In this document: piece after piece, positions 8,680-18,316 of the stretch | Position numbering within the stretch: position 1 is the first letter of the stretch | Layout: each line of letters opens with the position of its first letter | Source: a bacterium | GTDB lineage: Bacteria > Eisenbacteria > RBG-16-71-46 > CAIMUX01 | Direction of reading: 5' to 3' | Length of the DNA: 64,000 nt | Assembly: GCA_030431975.1 (NCBI GenBank) | Contig: JAUIHP010000012.1 | Span: 62,001 to 126,000, forward strand | Made by a program: the position numbers and the translations under genes | Notes under the pieces: model-generated | Database searches by the model: none | Seen by the model: only the letters and a program-made list of their open reading frames with translations | Told to the model about the DNA's origin: nothing

Positions 8680-9540
8680 TCAACGACCGAGCACCTTGCG
8701 CCTTGCGGCGACAAAGTCCTGCACTTCGATCCATAGGTAGTTGGAGATGAGTCGAACCTCGGCCTCCTCCTCGGCCGAAACCTCACCGTCGGAGGCCGCC
8801 GTTTCGAAGAGAGCTTCGAGCAGAGTGATTCGGTCGGCGAGATCGGTCAGTCGATTGAACTCGGCGCAGAGACGTTGCCGATCGTGATCTTCGGCTACCC
8901 GCTGCTGGATGAGCCGAATGATGTAGTCGGCCTCTCCGCCTTCGAACTGGAACCGTTCTGCAAGAACGTTGCGAAGTCGGTCCACCTCACCGGCGTCGAC
9001 GACACGGTCCGCGTAGATGACGCGGTAGAGAAGAGCTCCGAAAAGGGCGACATAGGCTTCCCGAACCGAGACTTCCTTTCCTTCGCTGCCGACCAATGAA
9101 CGGACGGTTGCCCCGAGAGCCGAGGGATTCGCCTTCTTGAAGAGACGACCGATGCGGCCCAACAACGGCGGAGCGACTTCCGCCGGCTCGGTTGCGACGG
9201 GTTGCTCTTCCATCCAACGCTTCAAGAGGTGGAGGTACCGAATCTCTTCGGCATGACGAACCTCGTCGGCTTCCATGATCCGCTCGGCCCGAGCGATCAG
9301 TCGCACCCGGTCGTCGGGCGAGCCCTGACGTAGAAAGGCGCGGGCGTACTCCCCGTAGTCTTCGATCGAGACCGGGTTCTCGAGGAGATGATCGATCTCC
9401 GCCCGTTCGTGGTCATCCAGTCCGTACTCGCTCGCAAGACCGTTGATAAAGCGGAGTTCATCGGCTTCGAGTACGCCGTCCGCCCAGGCCACCGCGACGA
9501 GCACGCGGAGAAGAAGGAATTCAGATGTCGGTTCACGCAT
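8680..9540 (-). CDS. Tandem TerB-like domain protein
   Basis: 286 aa soluble protein containing two TerB/tellurite-resistance-type helical repeats. Repeat 1 (residues ~1-110) has LLRVLVAVAWADGVLEADEL; repeat 2 (~165-280) has LYRVIYADRVVDAGEVDRLR and a third partial acidic turn AASDGEVSAEEEAEVRLI. The recurring (A)DG.(L/V).(A).E turns are the TerB acidic, probably metal-binding, loops. A Lys/Pro linker (GRIGRLFKKANPS) separates them. Function in this organism is unknown; tellurite resistance should not be assumed. ATG start at 9540, 35 bases downstream of the GT-C gene stop. The open frame continues far upstream into the neighbouring gene but that part is non-coding shadow. Confidence 0.82.
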   Translation of the reverse strand: MREPTSEFLLLRVLVAVAWADGVLEADELRFINGLASEYGLDDHERAEIDHLLENPVSIEDYGEYARAFLRQGSPDDRVRLIARAERIMEADEVRHAEEIRYLHLLKRWMEEQPVATEPAEVAPPLLGRIGRLFKKANPSALGATVRSLVGSEGKEVSVREAYVALFGALLYRVIYADRVVDAGEVDRLRNVLAERFQFEGGEADYIIRLIQQRVAEDHDRQRLCAEFNRLTDLADRITLLEALFETAASDGEVSAEEEAEVRLISNYLWIEVQDFVAARRKVLGR

Positions 9541-9575
9541 AAGAGGACAAGACTCGCAGTCCGGGGCCGCGGACG

Positions 9576-11207
9576 TCAAGGGCCGACCCCGCTCCAATCG
9601 ATTCGGTAGAGCGTGTAGTAGAAGTCCAGGCTTCTCGCCAGGCCGATGCGCCCGACCCGCCGGGTCATGACCGGCTCGATATGGGCCCCATGGGGAGTGC
9701 GCTCCCGCAGTCGGCTGGGAAAGATCGAACGATCGACGAGATACTCCGGCCGCGCCACGTCCCGGAAGCCGAGGTCCGCAATGAAGTCTTCGACTTTCGT
9801 CGTTCGCAAACGTTCCTTGTCGATCAACTCCGGCGTCACGAGACCGGAGACATCCACGATGCGCCGTTCCGAGACGTACCCGAGCAGGCCGATGTCGGGA
9901 GTGGCAACCGCGGTCCCAGGCTCGGTGTTTTCCCGCAGCCAGGTTCCGATCACACGGACGGAGTCGTTGAGGCCGGCCGGAAACTCCCGGGTGTGCGGAT
10001 AGGCGAGCCCGAAGAGAACGACGAGATTCTGTGCAGCGACGGCAGCGAAGAAAAGAATGGCAAGACCTCTGCGGCGGCCGGGACCAACCCCGGTGCTCAC
10101 GCTCCCACCCGCCCTTACGCCCGCGCTCACACCAGCACCCGCGCCTCCTCCTGCTCCCGCGCGTGCACGAAGCCAGACGCGTGACTCGAACACGAGCCAA
10201 CCGAGAGCAACAATCGCGGGAACGACGAGAAGGAAATAGCGCGAGAGGAGGAACGTGTTCCTGAGCGCAAACACCAAAGGAATGCCGATGGCCCACGCCA
10301 TGAGCCAACCGTAGCGACTCACCCGCTTCCTGGCCTCGACCGCTCGTCCCCGCAGTGCCGCGACGAGAAAGACAACACAACCGAATCCGATCCAGCCGAC
10401 TTCCCAGACTCGAGTTGCGCCGACGACCTGAACTTCCCGTCGAAGTAGAAGACCGAAGGCATCCCAATCCAGAACGAAGCTACCGGACTTGGCGTGCGCC
10501 GTGTTCGGCAACCACTGCCCGAATTCCAATCGGGCGAAACCGAGCCACGTTCCTCCCAAAGCAGCCACGCCCGCGAACCACGGAACTATCCTCCCAACAC
10601 CGACGCGCGAAACGAGAATGAGATCGAGGAAGAAGACGAGGACCAACCCCAGGCACTCGGGGCGGCACACGACCGAGAGTCCTGCGACAAGACCGGCCGC
10701 GGCCAGGGAACCGTTTCCTTTTCGCACCTGGGCATGTAACGCGAGGGACCAGACAACGGCGCAGACGGCGAGCGAGGTTTCCATCCCGGAAAACGCCCAT
10801 CGCAGGAGCCATGCGTCGAGAGCAAAGGAAAGCGTGGCCAACCACCGGAAGAGTTCGGTTCGGAGCACGGACCCGGCCAGGACCCGAAACCCGACGGTCG
10901 CCGCGATCGTGAAAAGGCCTCCCAGGACCTTCGAGCCGACAAGAGGATCTCCGCCTATTCGGTCCCACAACGCGAGCAGGACAACCCACGCCGGAGACGT
11001 AAACCCGTAGGTCGGTTCGCCGACGTTGAACGCAAACTCTCCCGAGAGCGCGAGGTTGCGAGCGAACTGCAGATGGATGAAGGTGTCGTCGGTGAAGTAG
11101 CCGCGAAACGGCCAGAGTAGGACCAGCTGCAGGACCGCCAAAGCGAGGAGGGCGAGAAGATTCCTTTTGTCCAATGTCCCGGAACCTTCCCTGCCCGGAC
11201 CGGCCAT
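9576..11207 (-). CDS. GT-C family membrane glycosyltransferase (AftB/ArnT-like layout)
   Basis: Integral membrane, polyprenyl-phosphate-sugar-dependent transferase predicted to act on the outer face of the inner membrane. After the first helix the loop YFTDDTFIHLQFARNLALSGEFAFN carries the DD motif expected of GT-C enzymes, followed by GEPTYGFTSPAWVVLLALW, which is characteristic of the AftB-like branch. Around ten helices, then a ~130-residue soluble C-terminal domain. Length 543 aa. A low-complexity Ala/Gly/Val loop (RARAGAGGGAGAGVSAGVRAGG) lies between helices near residue 350. ATG at 11207 is preceded by GGAGAG on the minus strand. It diverges from the macroglobulin-like gene with almost no space between the starts. 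Confidence 0.82.
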   Translation of the reverse strand: MAGPGREGSGTLDKRNLLALLALAVLQLVLLWPFRGYFTDDTFIHLQFARNLALSGEFAFNVGEPTYGFTSPAWVVLLALWDRIGGDPLVGSKVLGGLFTIAATVGFRVLAGSVLRTELFRWLATLSFALDAWLLRWAFSGMETSLAVCAVVWSLALHAQVRKGNGSLAAAGLVAGLSVVCRPECLGLVLVFFLDLILVSRVGVGRIVPWFAGVAALGGTWLGFARLEFGQWLPNTAHAKSGSFVLDWDAFGLLLRREVQVVGATRVWEVGWIGFGCVVFLVAALRGRAVEARKRVSRYGWLMAWAIGIPLVFALRNTFLLSRYFLLVVPAIVALGWLVFESRVWLRARAGAGGGAGAGVSAGVRAGGSVSTGVGPGRRRGLAILFFAAVAAQNLVVLFGLAYPHTREFPAGLNDSVRVIGTWLRENTEPGTAVATPDIGLLGYVSERRIVDVSGLVTPELIDKERLRTTKVEDFIADLGFRDVARPEYLVDRSIFPSRLRERTPHGAHIEPVMTRRVGRIGLARSLDFYYTLYRIDWSGVGP

Positions 11208-11243
11208 GTTATAGCTCTCCGAATGGAATCGATGGGAGCTCGG

Positions 11244-14200
11244 ATGCTCACGCCCAACAATACATGGATGTGGTTCCTACTTCTCCTGCCATTGTGGGCC
11301 GGCCCTTCGGCTGCTCAAAAACCGGACGCGGACGCGAGTTCTGCGACCACCCCCGCCGTGGCATCAGGCGCCTCGGCGCCGTCCGCGCCCGCAGTCCTTC
11401 CGGCCTCAGATCGGGCGCAGGTCTCACACCTTCTCGAGTTCTCGCCCGCAAACGCCCTTCTCCTCCGGGGTCGCGAGGTTCCGTTGCGGATCGAAGCCCA
11501 GAATGTCGATACGGTGACCGTTCGGGGCCGTTGGATCGACGGCGCTGATGCCGCCCTTTGCTGGTCCGACCCGGAGTGGACTCCAGACGGAGAGGAGTGG
11601 TTCTTCGAAGAAGACTGGGTCCCGAACCGTTCCGGCGAAACGCAAACCCGGCGTATTCGTCTTCCGGCGGAACGCGGGGCGGCACTCTGGCTGGAAGCCG
11701 ATTCCGACTCCGTTTCGACGCGCACGGCCCTTCAGTGGAGTTCCGTTTCGGCGACGACTTTTCTCGGGGCGAGACACGGCCTGGCCTGGATTACCTCACT
11801 GGAAGAGGGAGCCCCGATCTCCGGAGCCGCAGTCGCGCTTGTTTCGGTGTCGGAGATCACGGCCGAAGACGAAAGCAAACGACTGCAGTACGACACAGTG
11901 TGGGAGGGACGCTCCGACGCGGAAGGCCTCGTCTGGTTTCCGGGCACGTCCGTCTTTCCGGAGACCAACGCCCCCGAACTCCTGAAAGTCAGCGTCGACG
12001 GACGCGACTCCTGGTTTCCACTCGGCGCGTCGGACCCCCGCAGCACGCCGCGGCTGGAACGGAACCCCGAACCTTCCGCGGATCATCGGGCGATGCTCTG
12101 GACGGATCGGATGACCTACTCCGCGCAGGACGAGGCACACTGGGCGGTATGGCTTGTGACCCGGACCGATCGGGAGCTCGTCGCAGCCGCCGACACACTG
12201 CAGCTATGGGTTAACGGAGGGGGAGCCACGCAGAAGCACGAAGTGCGGGTCGACGCACGGGGGCGGGCGCAGGGACGAATTCCACTTCCCTCTTCGCCGG
12301 GCCCGGTCGAGATCGAACTCCGCCATCCAGAAACCGGTGCGTCACTGACCCGACGGACGATCGAGGTTCGACACGACTCTCCGCCACGGCTTCGCCTGCA
12401 GGCGGTCAATGGCGCAGCCCGTGTCGTCGGATCCGAACGCATCGACCTCACCTGCCAGACCTTCGATCCACTGGGCGGACCGCTATCCGGAATTCCGGTC
12501 GAGTGGAGAATCGCCCGGGATGAGCGCGAAGACTGGTCGCCCGAAGGTCCCTACGCCCACTTCGAATTCACACCGGAACGACGTCCTTCGACCAACGATT
12601 CGATCGAGCGAACCGAAGCCTCGATCGACGCATCAGAGAAAACCGATCGCGAGGGATGGGCGACGGCCAGGTGGCAACGTGAGATCGAGAATGAAGTCGG
12701 ATGCCGCCGCGTCCGCGTCATCGCCCAAGGTCCAAGCGACTTCGCCGAAGCAGAAGCCGAGTTTGAGTTTCTTTGGTTTCGTTCTCCCTTTCAGGTCGGA
12801 TTGCACGACCTTTCCGACGAACCCGGTTACAGAGGCAGCCTCGCTTGGGAGTGGGTCGTGGTCGACACGGATGGACGCACCGTGTCGGACGTCGCAATCA
12901 CCGCCGAGTTGTTGGAAGAAAACGAAAACGGCGAACCTCGAAGTGTCTGGACGCGCGAGCTCGTAAGCGGGAGTGATCGCCAGGTTGTCGCGGTAGAGCG
13001 CCCTGGTCCGGGAAGCTATTCCCTTCGCCTTCGACAGGACGGAGATCCAGTCGGCGTTTCTCTGGCGGCAGGATCGAATCCGCAAGACGAAGCCCTCCCC
13101 GCGCGGGTGCCGTTTTCGATCCGGCCCGGCAATGGCGACAACTTGGAGATCCTGATGCCAGGCACTCCCGCTTCCGGAGCCCACACGCTGTTCGTGGTCG
13201 AACAGGACGAGGTCATGGCGGCTCGAAGCGTGTTCGTTCCCGGCTCCGGCACGATCGGACTTCCCTTGCCTCCACTGCCGCCGCCCAAGGCAAAGCTCCG
13301 TGCAACACAGATCGGCAGCGCCCCACCTTCCGACACGGAGAGGGGTCGGAGTCCCGCTCTGTTCGAAGGAAGTGTCCAAGTCAAGACCGACGACCCACGA
13401 CTGCGTTGTCGCATCGATCTCGATATTCAGGAGGTGGCGGACAGCCTCGACCTCGCTCTGCGACTCTTTGACTCCAACGGTCGCCCGGCCGCGGGTCAGG
13501 TTTCCGTCGCCGTGACCGGTCTCCCCGTATCGCAGGGAGACTCTGCATCCAACTCGGGTTCGATGGATCCTGTCGCGGCGCTCTTTGCCAAGTCCGGCGC
13601 GGCGCCAAAGGTTCATGAACCACGGCGGCGACTGCCACAAACGCGAACCCGCGCGAATCGTGCGGAGGTGTCTTCAGACCCGGTATCCAACCTGACCGCC
13701 GGCCGTCAGACCGCCGCGTCTGCCGATGAAACTCTCACCTTCGTTCGGACCAACCTGCAAATGAAGCCCGACATGCCCCTGCAACTCCGCGTTCCGACTC
13801 CATCCGGCTCCCATCCACGCGTTCAGGTCCTGGCCCAAACCGACGGTCTGGGCATGGCGTTGGTCGACACGGTCGTCATGCCCACAGGCATCCGCTTCGT
13901 CCTTCCCTCCCCGACCGCGCTTCGCCGTGGAGACGAGATCGAATTGCCTCTCCTCGTCGAGAACGCATCGAGTAACGAGTTCGACGGACACCTGCAGATC
14001 GAGACAGAAGGTGGGCGGTGTCGGAAAGACAAACTCGATCTCAAGGTCGCGAAACAGAGTTCCGAGTGGTTAGTCCTTCCCCTCCATGATTTGGATGCTC
14101 CATCGTTGGAAATCACTCTCCAGGCAGTAGAGGAAACGGGGGGAATCGTCCGGAAAGAGACGCATACGATCCTCGTGGCCGAAGAGGTCCGGCGCGAGAG

Positions 14201-15797
14201 GAGCACGCGCAGCGGGACTGCGGCTCCGCGAGCATCTGAAGAAATCGAGCTGAATGACCCTTGGATCCTTTCCGGAGAACGGGTCCACCTCGACATTGCA
14301 GGAAGCTACTTTATCAAGCTGCGGGACGCTCTCGTCTCCGTTCTTCACAACGACCTTCCCGGTGTCGGCGCCGAGATCGCCCGACTCGAAGCGGCTACGC
14401 TCATTCTGAATCGTCGCGACTGGTTCGATCGAGCACTCGACGTCGAGGATCAGGCCCTTGGAGCCCTGGATCGGCTTCGCGCCGCCGGCATTCCACGCTC
14501 TCTCGGCGCACCGATTCGCCCGGCACGAATGGCGTCGGGAACCTCGGGATGGGCGGAACGCTTCTACCACGATGCGTGGGCCCTTCGGGCGGCGAAGCAG
14601 GCCGATGAAGCGGGGATCGAAGTCGATCCGACATGGGTCGGCCAGCTGGAAGACGCGGTCCGGGGTTTTCATGACGCAACGTCATCGTCGCAAAGCCGTC
14701 CCGCGCTCGACCTGGCTGCCCTCCTCTACTGGGTCCGGGCAGAGACGGACGGACTGTCCCTCGATGAACCGCTCTTCAGTTGGTTCCTTTCCAGGGACGA
14801 CCGATTCGGAAGACACGGACGCCTATGGTCCAGTTTGGCTCTCTCCGCGTGGAGCGAGGACTCCCTTTCCACACCGCTGGCAAACTCGGTGGCTGCACGC
14901 ATCCACACGATGGTGGAAGAGATCGACGAGGACATTCCTGCGGACTGGACGGAAGGACTCTGGAGGGACTCGGTTGACCTGACGGCCGATGCTCTCCTTC
15001 TTCTCGCGCGGTCGCGTCCCAACCACCGGCTCGTTCCCGTGTTCCTGCGAGGACTTCTTCAGAGCCGCGAAGCCGACTCGTCCTGGTCGAACCCGCGACA
15101 GGCGATGTCCGCATGTACCGCGTTGGACCGTGTACTGCGTGTGCTTGAAGACCCGACGCGGACACCAGGAGGGCAGTTCGTCTGGGGAGTCTCGAGTCCA
15201 ACACGGTTCATCTTCGAAGAAGGTTCGCCGGTTGCCGAGTTCGCGTGGACGACGGAGGAACTCGCACGCATTCGTCGCAAGAATCCGGATTCTACTCGCC
15301 TGAAACTGGCGCTCGAGACGCGCCGCCTGGGTCGTGCGCACTATCGACTCTGGACCGAAAGTCGCGAGTCAGCCCTCGAGATGAAGGCATCGAACGCAGG
15401 AGTCGGTCTCGAACGCATCTATCGCGACCGCATCGACGGCGACGACGGCAAAGCGAAGACCGAGAGGCAAAGGGTTTCCCACCGTTGGGTAGAGGTCGAG
15501 GTTCGTCTTACGTTGAGTGAGGATGTCGACGGATTGATCGTCGAGGATCCACTGCCACCACATACGCAGGTCTGGCCGACGGATACGAATGAGATCAGGA
15601 ATGCATTCGAGGTCAGGGAACACTCGGTTCGCTGGAGAACGGGGCCGCTATCCGCGGGACTTCACTCGTTTTCCTACCACATCATGGTTCCGGGAGACGG
15701 CCGCTTCCGCGTGCCGGGCACGAAGGCCCGGTTGTCCGACCTCAGCGGCAAGATCTCCCACGGTTCCGCAACGGAGTTGACGGTATCCTCGGACTGA
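11244..15797 (+). CDS. Bacterial alpha-2-macroglobulin-like exported protein, thioester-less
   Basis: Very large (about 1517 aa) exported protein. The start at ATG 11244 has GGGAG five bases upstream and gives a clean signal peptide (NNTWMWFLLLLPLWAGPSAA); ATG 11223 is an alternative. Domains by eye: beta-rich MG-type region with DRMTYSAQDEAHWAVWLVTR (MG2-like, near 290), a proline-rich linker near 690, an A2M-type segment from about 860 (PTGIRFVLPSPTALRRGDEIELPLLVEN), a helical toroid-like region ~1010-1370, and a terminal beta domain resembling A2M receptor-binding domains. No CxEQ thioester motif is seen where the toroid begins (SYFIKLRDALVSVLHNDLPG), so it would trap proteases only non-covalently, if at all. 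Family assignment is by architecture. Confidence 0.75.
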   Translation: MLTPNNTWMWFLLLLPLWAGPSAAQKPDADASSATTPAVASGASAPSAPAVLPASDRAQVSHLLEFSPANALLLRGREVPLRIEAQNVDTVTVRGRWIDGADAALCWSDPEWTPDGEEWFFEEDWVPNRSGETQTRRIRLPAERGAALWLEADSDSVSTRTALQWSSVSATTFLGARHGLAWITSLEEGAPISGAAVALVSVSEITAEDESKRLQYDTVWEGRSDAEGLVWFPGTSVFPETNAPELLKVSVDGRDSWFPLGASDPRSTPRLERNPEPSADHRAMLWTDRMTYSAQDEAHWAVWLVTRTDRELVAAADTLQLWVNGGGATQKHEVRVDARGRAQGRIPLPSSPGPVEIELRHPETGASLTRRTIEVRHDSPPRLRLQAVNGAARVVGSERIDLTCQTFDPLGGPLSGIPVEWRIARDEREDWSPEGPYAHFEFTPERRPSTNDSIERTEASIDASEKTDREGWATARWQREIENEVGCRRVRVIAQGPSDFAEAEAEFEFLWFRSPFQVGLHDLSDEPGYRGSLAWEWVVVDTDGRTVSDVAITAELLEENENGEPRSVWTRELVSGSDRQVVAVERPGPGSYSLRLRQDGDPVGVSLAAGSNPQDEALPARVPFSIRPGNGDNLEILMPGTPASGAHTLFVVEQDEVMAARSVFVPGSGTIGLPLPPLPPPKAKLRATQIGSAPPSDTERGRSPALFEGSVQVKTDDPRLRCRIDLDIQEVADSLDLALRLFDSNGRPAAGQVSVAVTGLPVSQGDSASNSGSMDPVAALFAKSGAAPKVHEPRRRLPQTRTRANRAEVSSDPVSNLTAGRQTAASADETLTFVRTNLQMKPDMPLQLRVPTPSGSHPRVQVLAQTDGLGMALVDTVVMPTGIRFVLPSPTALRRGDEIELPLLVENASSNEFDGHLQIETEGGRCRKDKLDLKVAKQSSEWLVLPLHDLDAPSLEITLQAVEETGGIVRKETHTILVAEEVRRERSTRSGTAAPRASEEIELNDPWILSGERVHLDIAGSYFIKLRDALVSVLHNDLPGVGAEIARLEAATLILNRRDWFDRALDVEDQALGALDRLRAAGIPRSLGAPIRPARMASGTSGWAERFYHDAWALRAAKQADEAGIEVDPTWVGQLEDAVRGFHDATSSSQSRPALDLAALLYWVRAETDGLSLDEPLFSWFLSRDDRFGRHGRLWSSLALSAWSEDSLSTPLANSVAARIHTMVEEIDEDIPADWTEGLWRDSVDLTADALLLLARSRPNHRLVPVFLRGLLQSREADSSWSNPRQAMSACTALDRVLRVLEDPTRTPGGQFVWGVSSPTRFIFEEGSPVAEFAWTTEELARIRRKNPDSTRLKLALETRRLGRAHYRLWTESRESALEMKASNAGVGLERIYRDRIDGDDGKAKTERQRVSHRWVEVEVRLTLSEDVDGLIVEDPLPPHTQVWPTDTNEIRNAFEVREHSVRWRTGPLSAGLHSFSYHIMVPGDGRFRVPGTKARLSDLSGKISHGSATELTVSSD

Positions 15798-15845
15798 TGG
15801 AACGAGAAGGCGTCGGTAGGACACTACGATAGTCATCACGGAGCG

Positions 15846-17123
15846 ATGGGAATGGGACCTTTGTACGGGAACGCACGCTTCACGGTCATGATCGCACTTC
15901 TTGTGGGCCTTGGACTGGGCGCCGTCGATGCGACGTTCCTGTCAGCGCCCGCCTATGCCGACGTGGATCACCACCCGAAAGTCGTAACCTGCTCCTACCT
16001 CGACGCCCGCGGACTATCCGTACGCAGGACAAGCGGACTGGTCATGGACGCAGGTCTTCTCGTCACCTTTTCGGCGTTGCAAGACGTCGAGCGAGTCGAA
16101 GCCAGTGACGACAACGACACGATGTGGACTGCGGACTCCCTGATCGCGCTCTATCCCGAAGCCGACCTTGCCCTGCTCTCCCTGGCGAATTCAGGCAACC
16201 CATCCGGTCAACCGGCGGTCGCCGTCCAACCCGATGCCGCGGGGCTTCGAGTACAGATCGACGTCGGACCGGAGGGTCCGGGAACGGAAGGATTCTCCAT
16301 CATCCCTCCTCCGCTCTCCTTCCGAACCGAAGCCGCGATCTATCCCTTGGGCAAGGCTTACGGCGATGGCGCCGCGGCCGTACTTCCCGATGGTCGCCTC
16401 GCCGGGATTTGTTTCGACCTTTCCGAGTCCGGGTTCGAGATTGCGTACATGGTCGGAGGCGTGGCCGTCTCGCGACTCCTCGAAGCCAGAGGAGAGGCCA
16501 TCGCTCTCTCTACGCTGCGCGACCCGGTGATTCCAGCCTACAAGGACCGCGAGTCGGCCCGTGGACTCGCCTTTCGCGCGGCACTCCTGTTGGTTGCCAA
16601 ACAACTCGACGATGCTCGCAGTTTCGTCGACCTCGCTTTGAAGAAGGACGAAGACGATCCCGACGCCCTCTACTGGATGGGCAAGGTCGACTTTGAGTCA
16701 CAACGTTATGGGCGTGCTGCGGAGTGGTTCGAGCAGGCCGCTGCAGTGACCCCGGAGTACGATCTCGCCTGGCACATGGCCGGCGCCAGCCACAACGAGA
16801 ACGGCGCCTTCGAGAGTGCAGCCACCTCTTTCCACCGGGCCCTGGAATCCAATCCGAAGGCGGTTCACACCTGGTGCAACCTCGGAACCGCGGAATACAA
16901 CCTGTCCCGCTGGAAGGCCGCCGAAACCGCATACCGCCGAGCGATGGATCTGGATCCGCGATTCGGGCTGGCTCCGTTCAACCTCGGCGTACTCTATCTG
17001 CGATTGGATCGACGCGATGACGCCGAGGCCATGCGGCGACACTTGGAGATCTACGCCCCCGATTGGGCCCAGCGCTTGACCCGAGCGATGGTCAAGGCCG
17101 CCGAACTCAACGGACCGGGCTAG
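15846..17123 (+). CDS. Exported degenerate trypsin-fold plus TPR protein
   Basis: Signal peptide (ARFTVMIALLVGLGLGAVDA) then a ~190-residue region with the outline of a trypsin/DegP-type fold: GLVMDAGLLVTFSALQDV where proteases have the catalytic His, DLALLSL where they have Asp, and GDGAAAVLPDGRLAGICFD where they have GNSGGP. His and Ser positions are not conserved, so it is likely a pseudoprotease. The C-terminal ~190 residues contain at least four TPR units (DALYWMGKVDFESQRYGRAAEWFEQAAAVTP, then three more). 425 aa. Start ATG 15846 or 15852. It follows the macroglobulin-like gene by 48 bases and may act with it in the periplasm. Its TAG stop overlaps the TAG of the convergent downstream gene within the palindrome CTAG. 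Confidence 0.75.
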   Translation: MGMGPLYGNARFTVMIALLVGLGLGAVDATFLSAPAYADVDHHPKVVTCSYLDARGLSVRRTSGLVMDAGLLVTFSALQDVERVEASDDNDTMWTADSLIALYPEADLALLSLANSGNPSGQPAVAVQPDAAGLRVQIDVGPEGPGTEGFSIIPPPLSFRTEAAIYPLGKAYGDGAAAVLPDGRLAGICFDLSESGFEIAYMVGGVAVSRLLEARGEAIALSTLRDPVIPAYKDRESARGLAFRAALLLVAKQLDDARSFVDLALKKDEDDPDALYWMGKVDFESQRYGRAAEWFEQAAAVTPEYDLAWHMAGASHNENGAFESAATSFHRALESNPKAVHTWCNLGTAEYNLSRWKAAETAYRRAMDLDPRFGLAPFNLGVLYLRLDRRDDAEAMRRHLEIYAPDWAQRLTRAMVKAAELNGPG

Positions 17124-18304
17124 CCCTTGGGAGCGTGTGGAGTCCTCGGCGCTTTCGTGTCGTGGCGACGCCGACTGACCAACAGGATCGAACCCTGCCA
17201 GCGAACCTTGCGGTAACCGAAGAGATGGAAGATATCGAGCGGGAACCAACGGGCGACTTTCGTATCGACAACCAGCGTGTCGATCTTCTCCGGGTGACGC
17301 CGGACCCCCGGCAGAATCCGCACGAGGCTCGAGAGCCTTAGCCTGCGCAGAAAAGCCGACACCTTCAGCCAAGCGGGGCGAACGGTCAACGCCAGGAAGA
17401 AGCCGTCCTGGCCCTGGCCCTGGTAAAGCGGCATCAGCAACCAGGCGTCCCAACGCGCACGAATCTCTCCGTCACGATCCCGAGCCAGTAGCGTACCGAC
17501 GTCGACCGGAGTGAGATTCTCGAAACCGGGACGCATCCGAAAGCGATCGGCCGGCTGCACCGGGTGTCGATACCGCACCTGGATGATTCGTGGAAGCTCA
17601 CCGCGAACCCTTTCCAAGTGAGCCCTCTTCTCGCTGAGGAGCGGCTCGTCCGATCCCACCATTCCGGCGGAAGCCAGCGCCAACCACAGAACGGCCTCGT
17701 GGTTGAGAACGGAGTTCGGATCGTCATGCTGGCCTCCTTCGCAGGCCATGCTCACACACCCGAGTCCCGTCATGTGCTCGAGGAGCGTCCCATCGAGTTG
17801 TTCTTCCAACCCGAGGATCGTCGTCAAAGGAATCGGTGTCCCAAAGACCCGGTTGCGAAGCGTGTCACCGAAGAGGATGAAGGCGCCGCCTTCGGCCGAT
17901 GTGGTGTGGAGATCCAGGAAGAAGCAGGTCCGGGACGGGTCGTACTCACTTTCGACGACGTCCAACAACTCCCCGAGTTCTTCGTCCTCCGGATCCAAAC
18001 CGGCCGCGCTGGTGCCGCTGCGAACCGCGGTAAGGCGCTCGCTTGTCCATTGCCGATTGAGATCCTTGCTCAGATAGCGGACACCCGCGGCCGCAGCGCG
18101 GGTGTTTCCAACGAGCACCACCAGTTCACCATCGAAGTCGATGTGGCCGCGCCCGAGTTCTTCCAGAACCCGGCGAGCGGCATCGGCGCCGGCAGGCTCA
18201 TTGCCGTGCATCAACGTCGTGACGATGAGCTTGGGACCGGCTTCGCCGACACGATGCCGGCCCACGAATCGTGCGGCCGGCGCGGAGGTTTCAGGTGCTC
18301 CCAC
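17120..18304 (-). CDS. AstE/AspA-like zinc deacylase (succinylglutamate desuccinylase family)
   Basis: Zinc hydrolase of the M14 aspartoacylase/succinylglutamate desuccinylase branch. Ligand motif LMHGNE gives His33 and Glu36; the second His is in FLDLHTT, and the substrate-arginine region is DLNRQW. 394 aa, longer than AstE: the last ~75 residues (from about KVSAFLRRLRL) form a basic extension with VVDTKVARWFPLDIFHLFGYRKVRW. Only 12 bases separate it from the upstream GCS2-CBS gene, so they are an operon. Pairing of a deacylase with a GCS2-type amide-forming enzyme suggests opposite or sequential steps on an amide or peptide metabolite (inference); the real substrate is unknown. Confidence 0.85.
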   Translation of the reverse strand: MGAPETSAPAARFVGRHRVGEAGPKLIVTTLMHGNEPAGADAARRVLEELGRGHIDFDGELVVLVGNTRAAAAGVRYLSKDLNRQWTSERLTAVRSGTSAAGLDPEDEELGELLDVVESEYDPSRTCFFLDLHTTSAEGGAFILFGDTLRNRVFGTPIPLTTILGLEEQLDGTLLEHMTGLGCVSMACEGGQHDDPNSVLNHEAVLWLALASAGMVGSDEPLLSEKRAHLERVRGELPRIIQVRYRHPVQPADRFRMRPGFENLTPVDVGTLLARDRDGEIRARWDAWLLMPLYQGQGQDGFFLALTVRPAWLKVSAFLRRLRLSSLVRILPGVRRHPEKIDTLVVDTKVARWFPLDIFHLFGYRKVRWQGSILLVSRRRHDTKAPRTPHAPKG

Positions 18305-18316
18305 GACGGCCCTGCC

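Noticed and set aside
8786-9537. Extended N-terminus for the DUF72 gene and long upstream part of the TerB frame
   Set aside because: The residues are Arg/Pro/Ser-rich antisense-type translations overlapping confidently coded neighbours.
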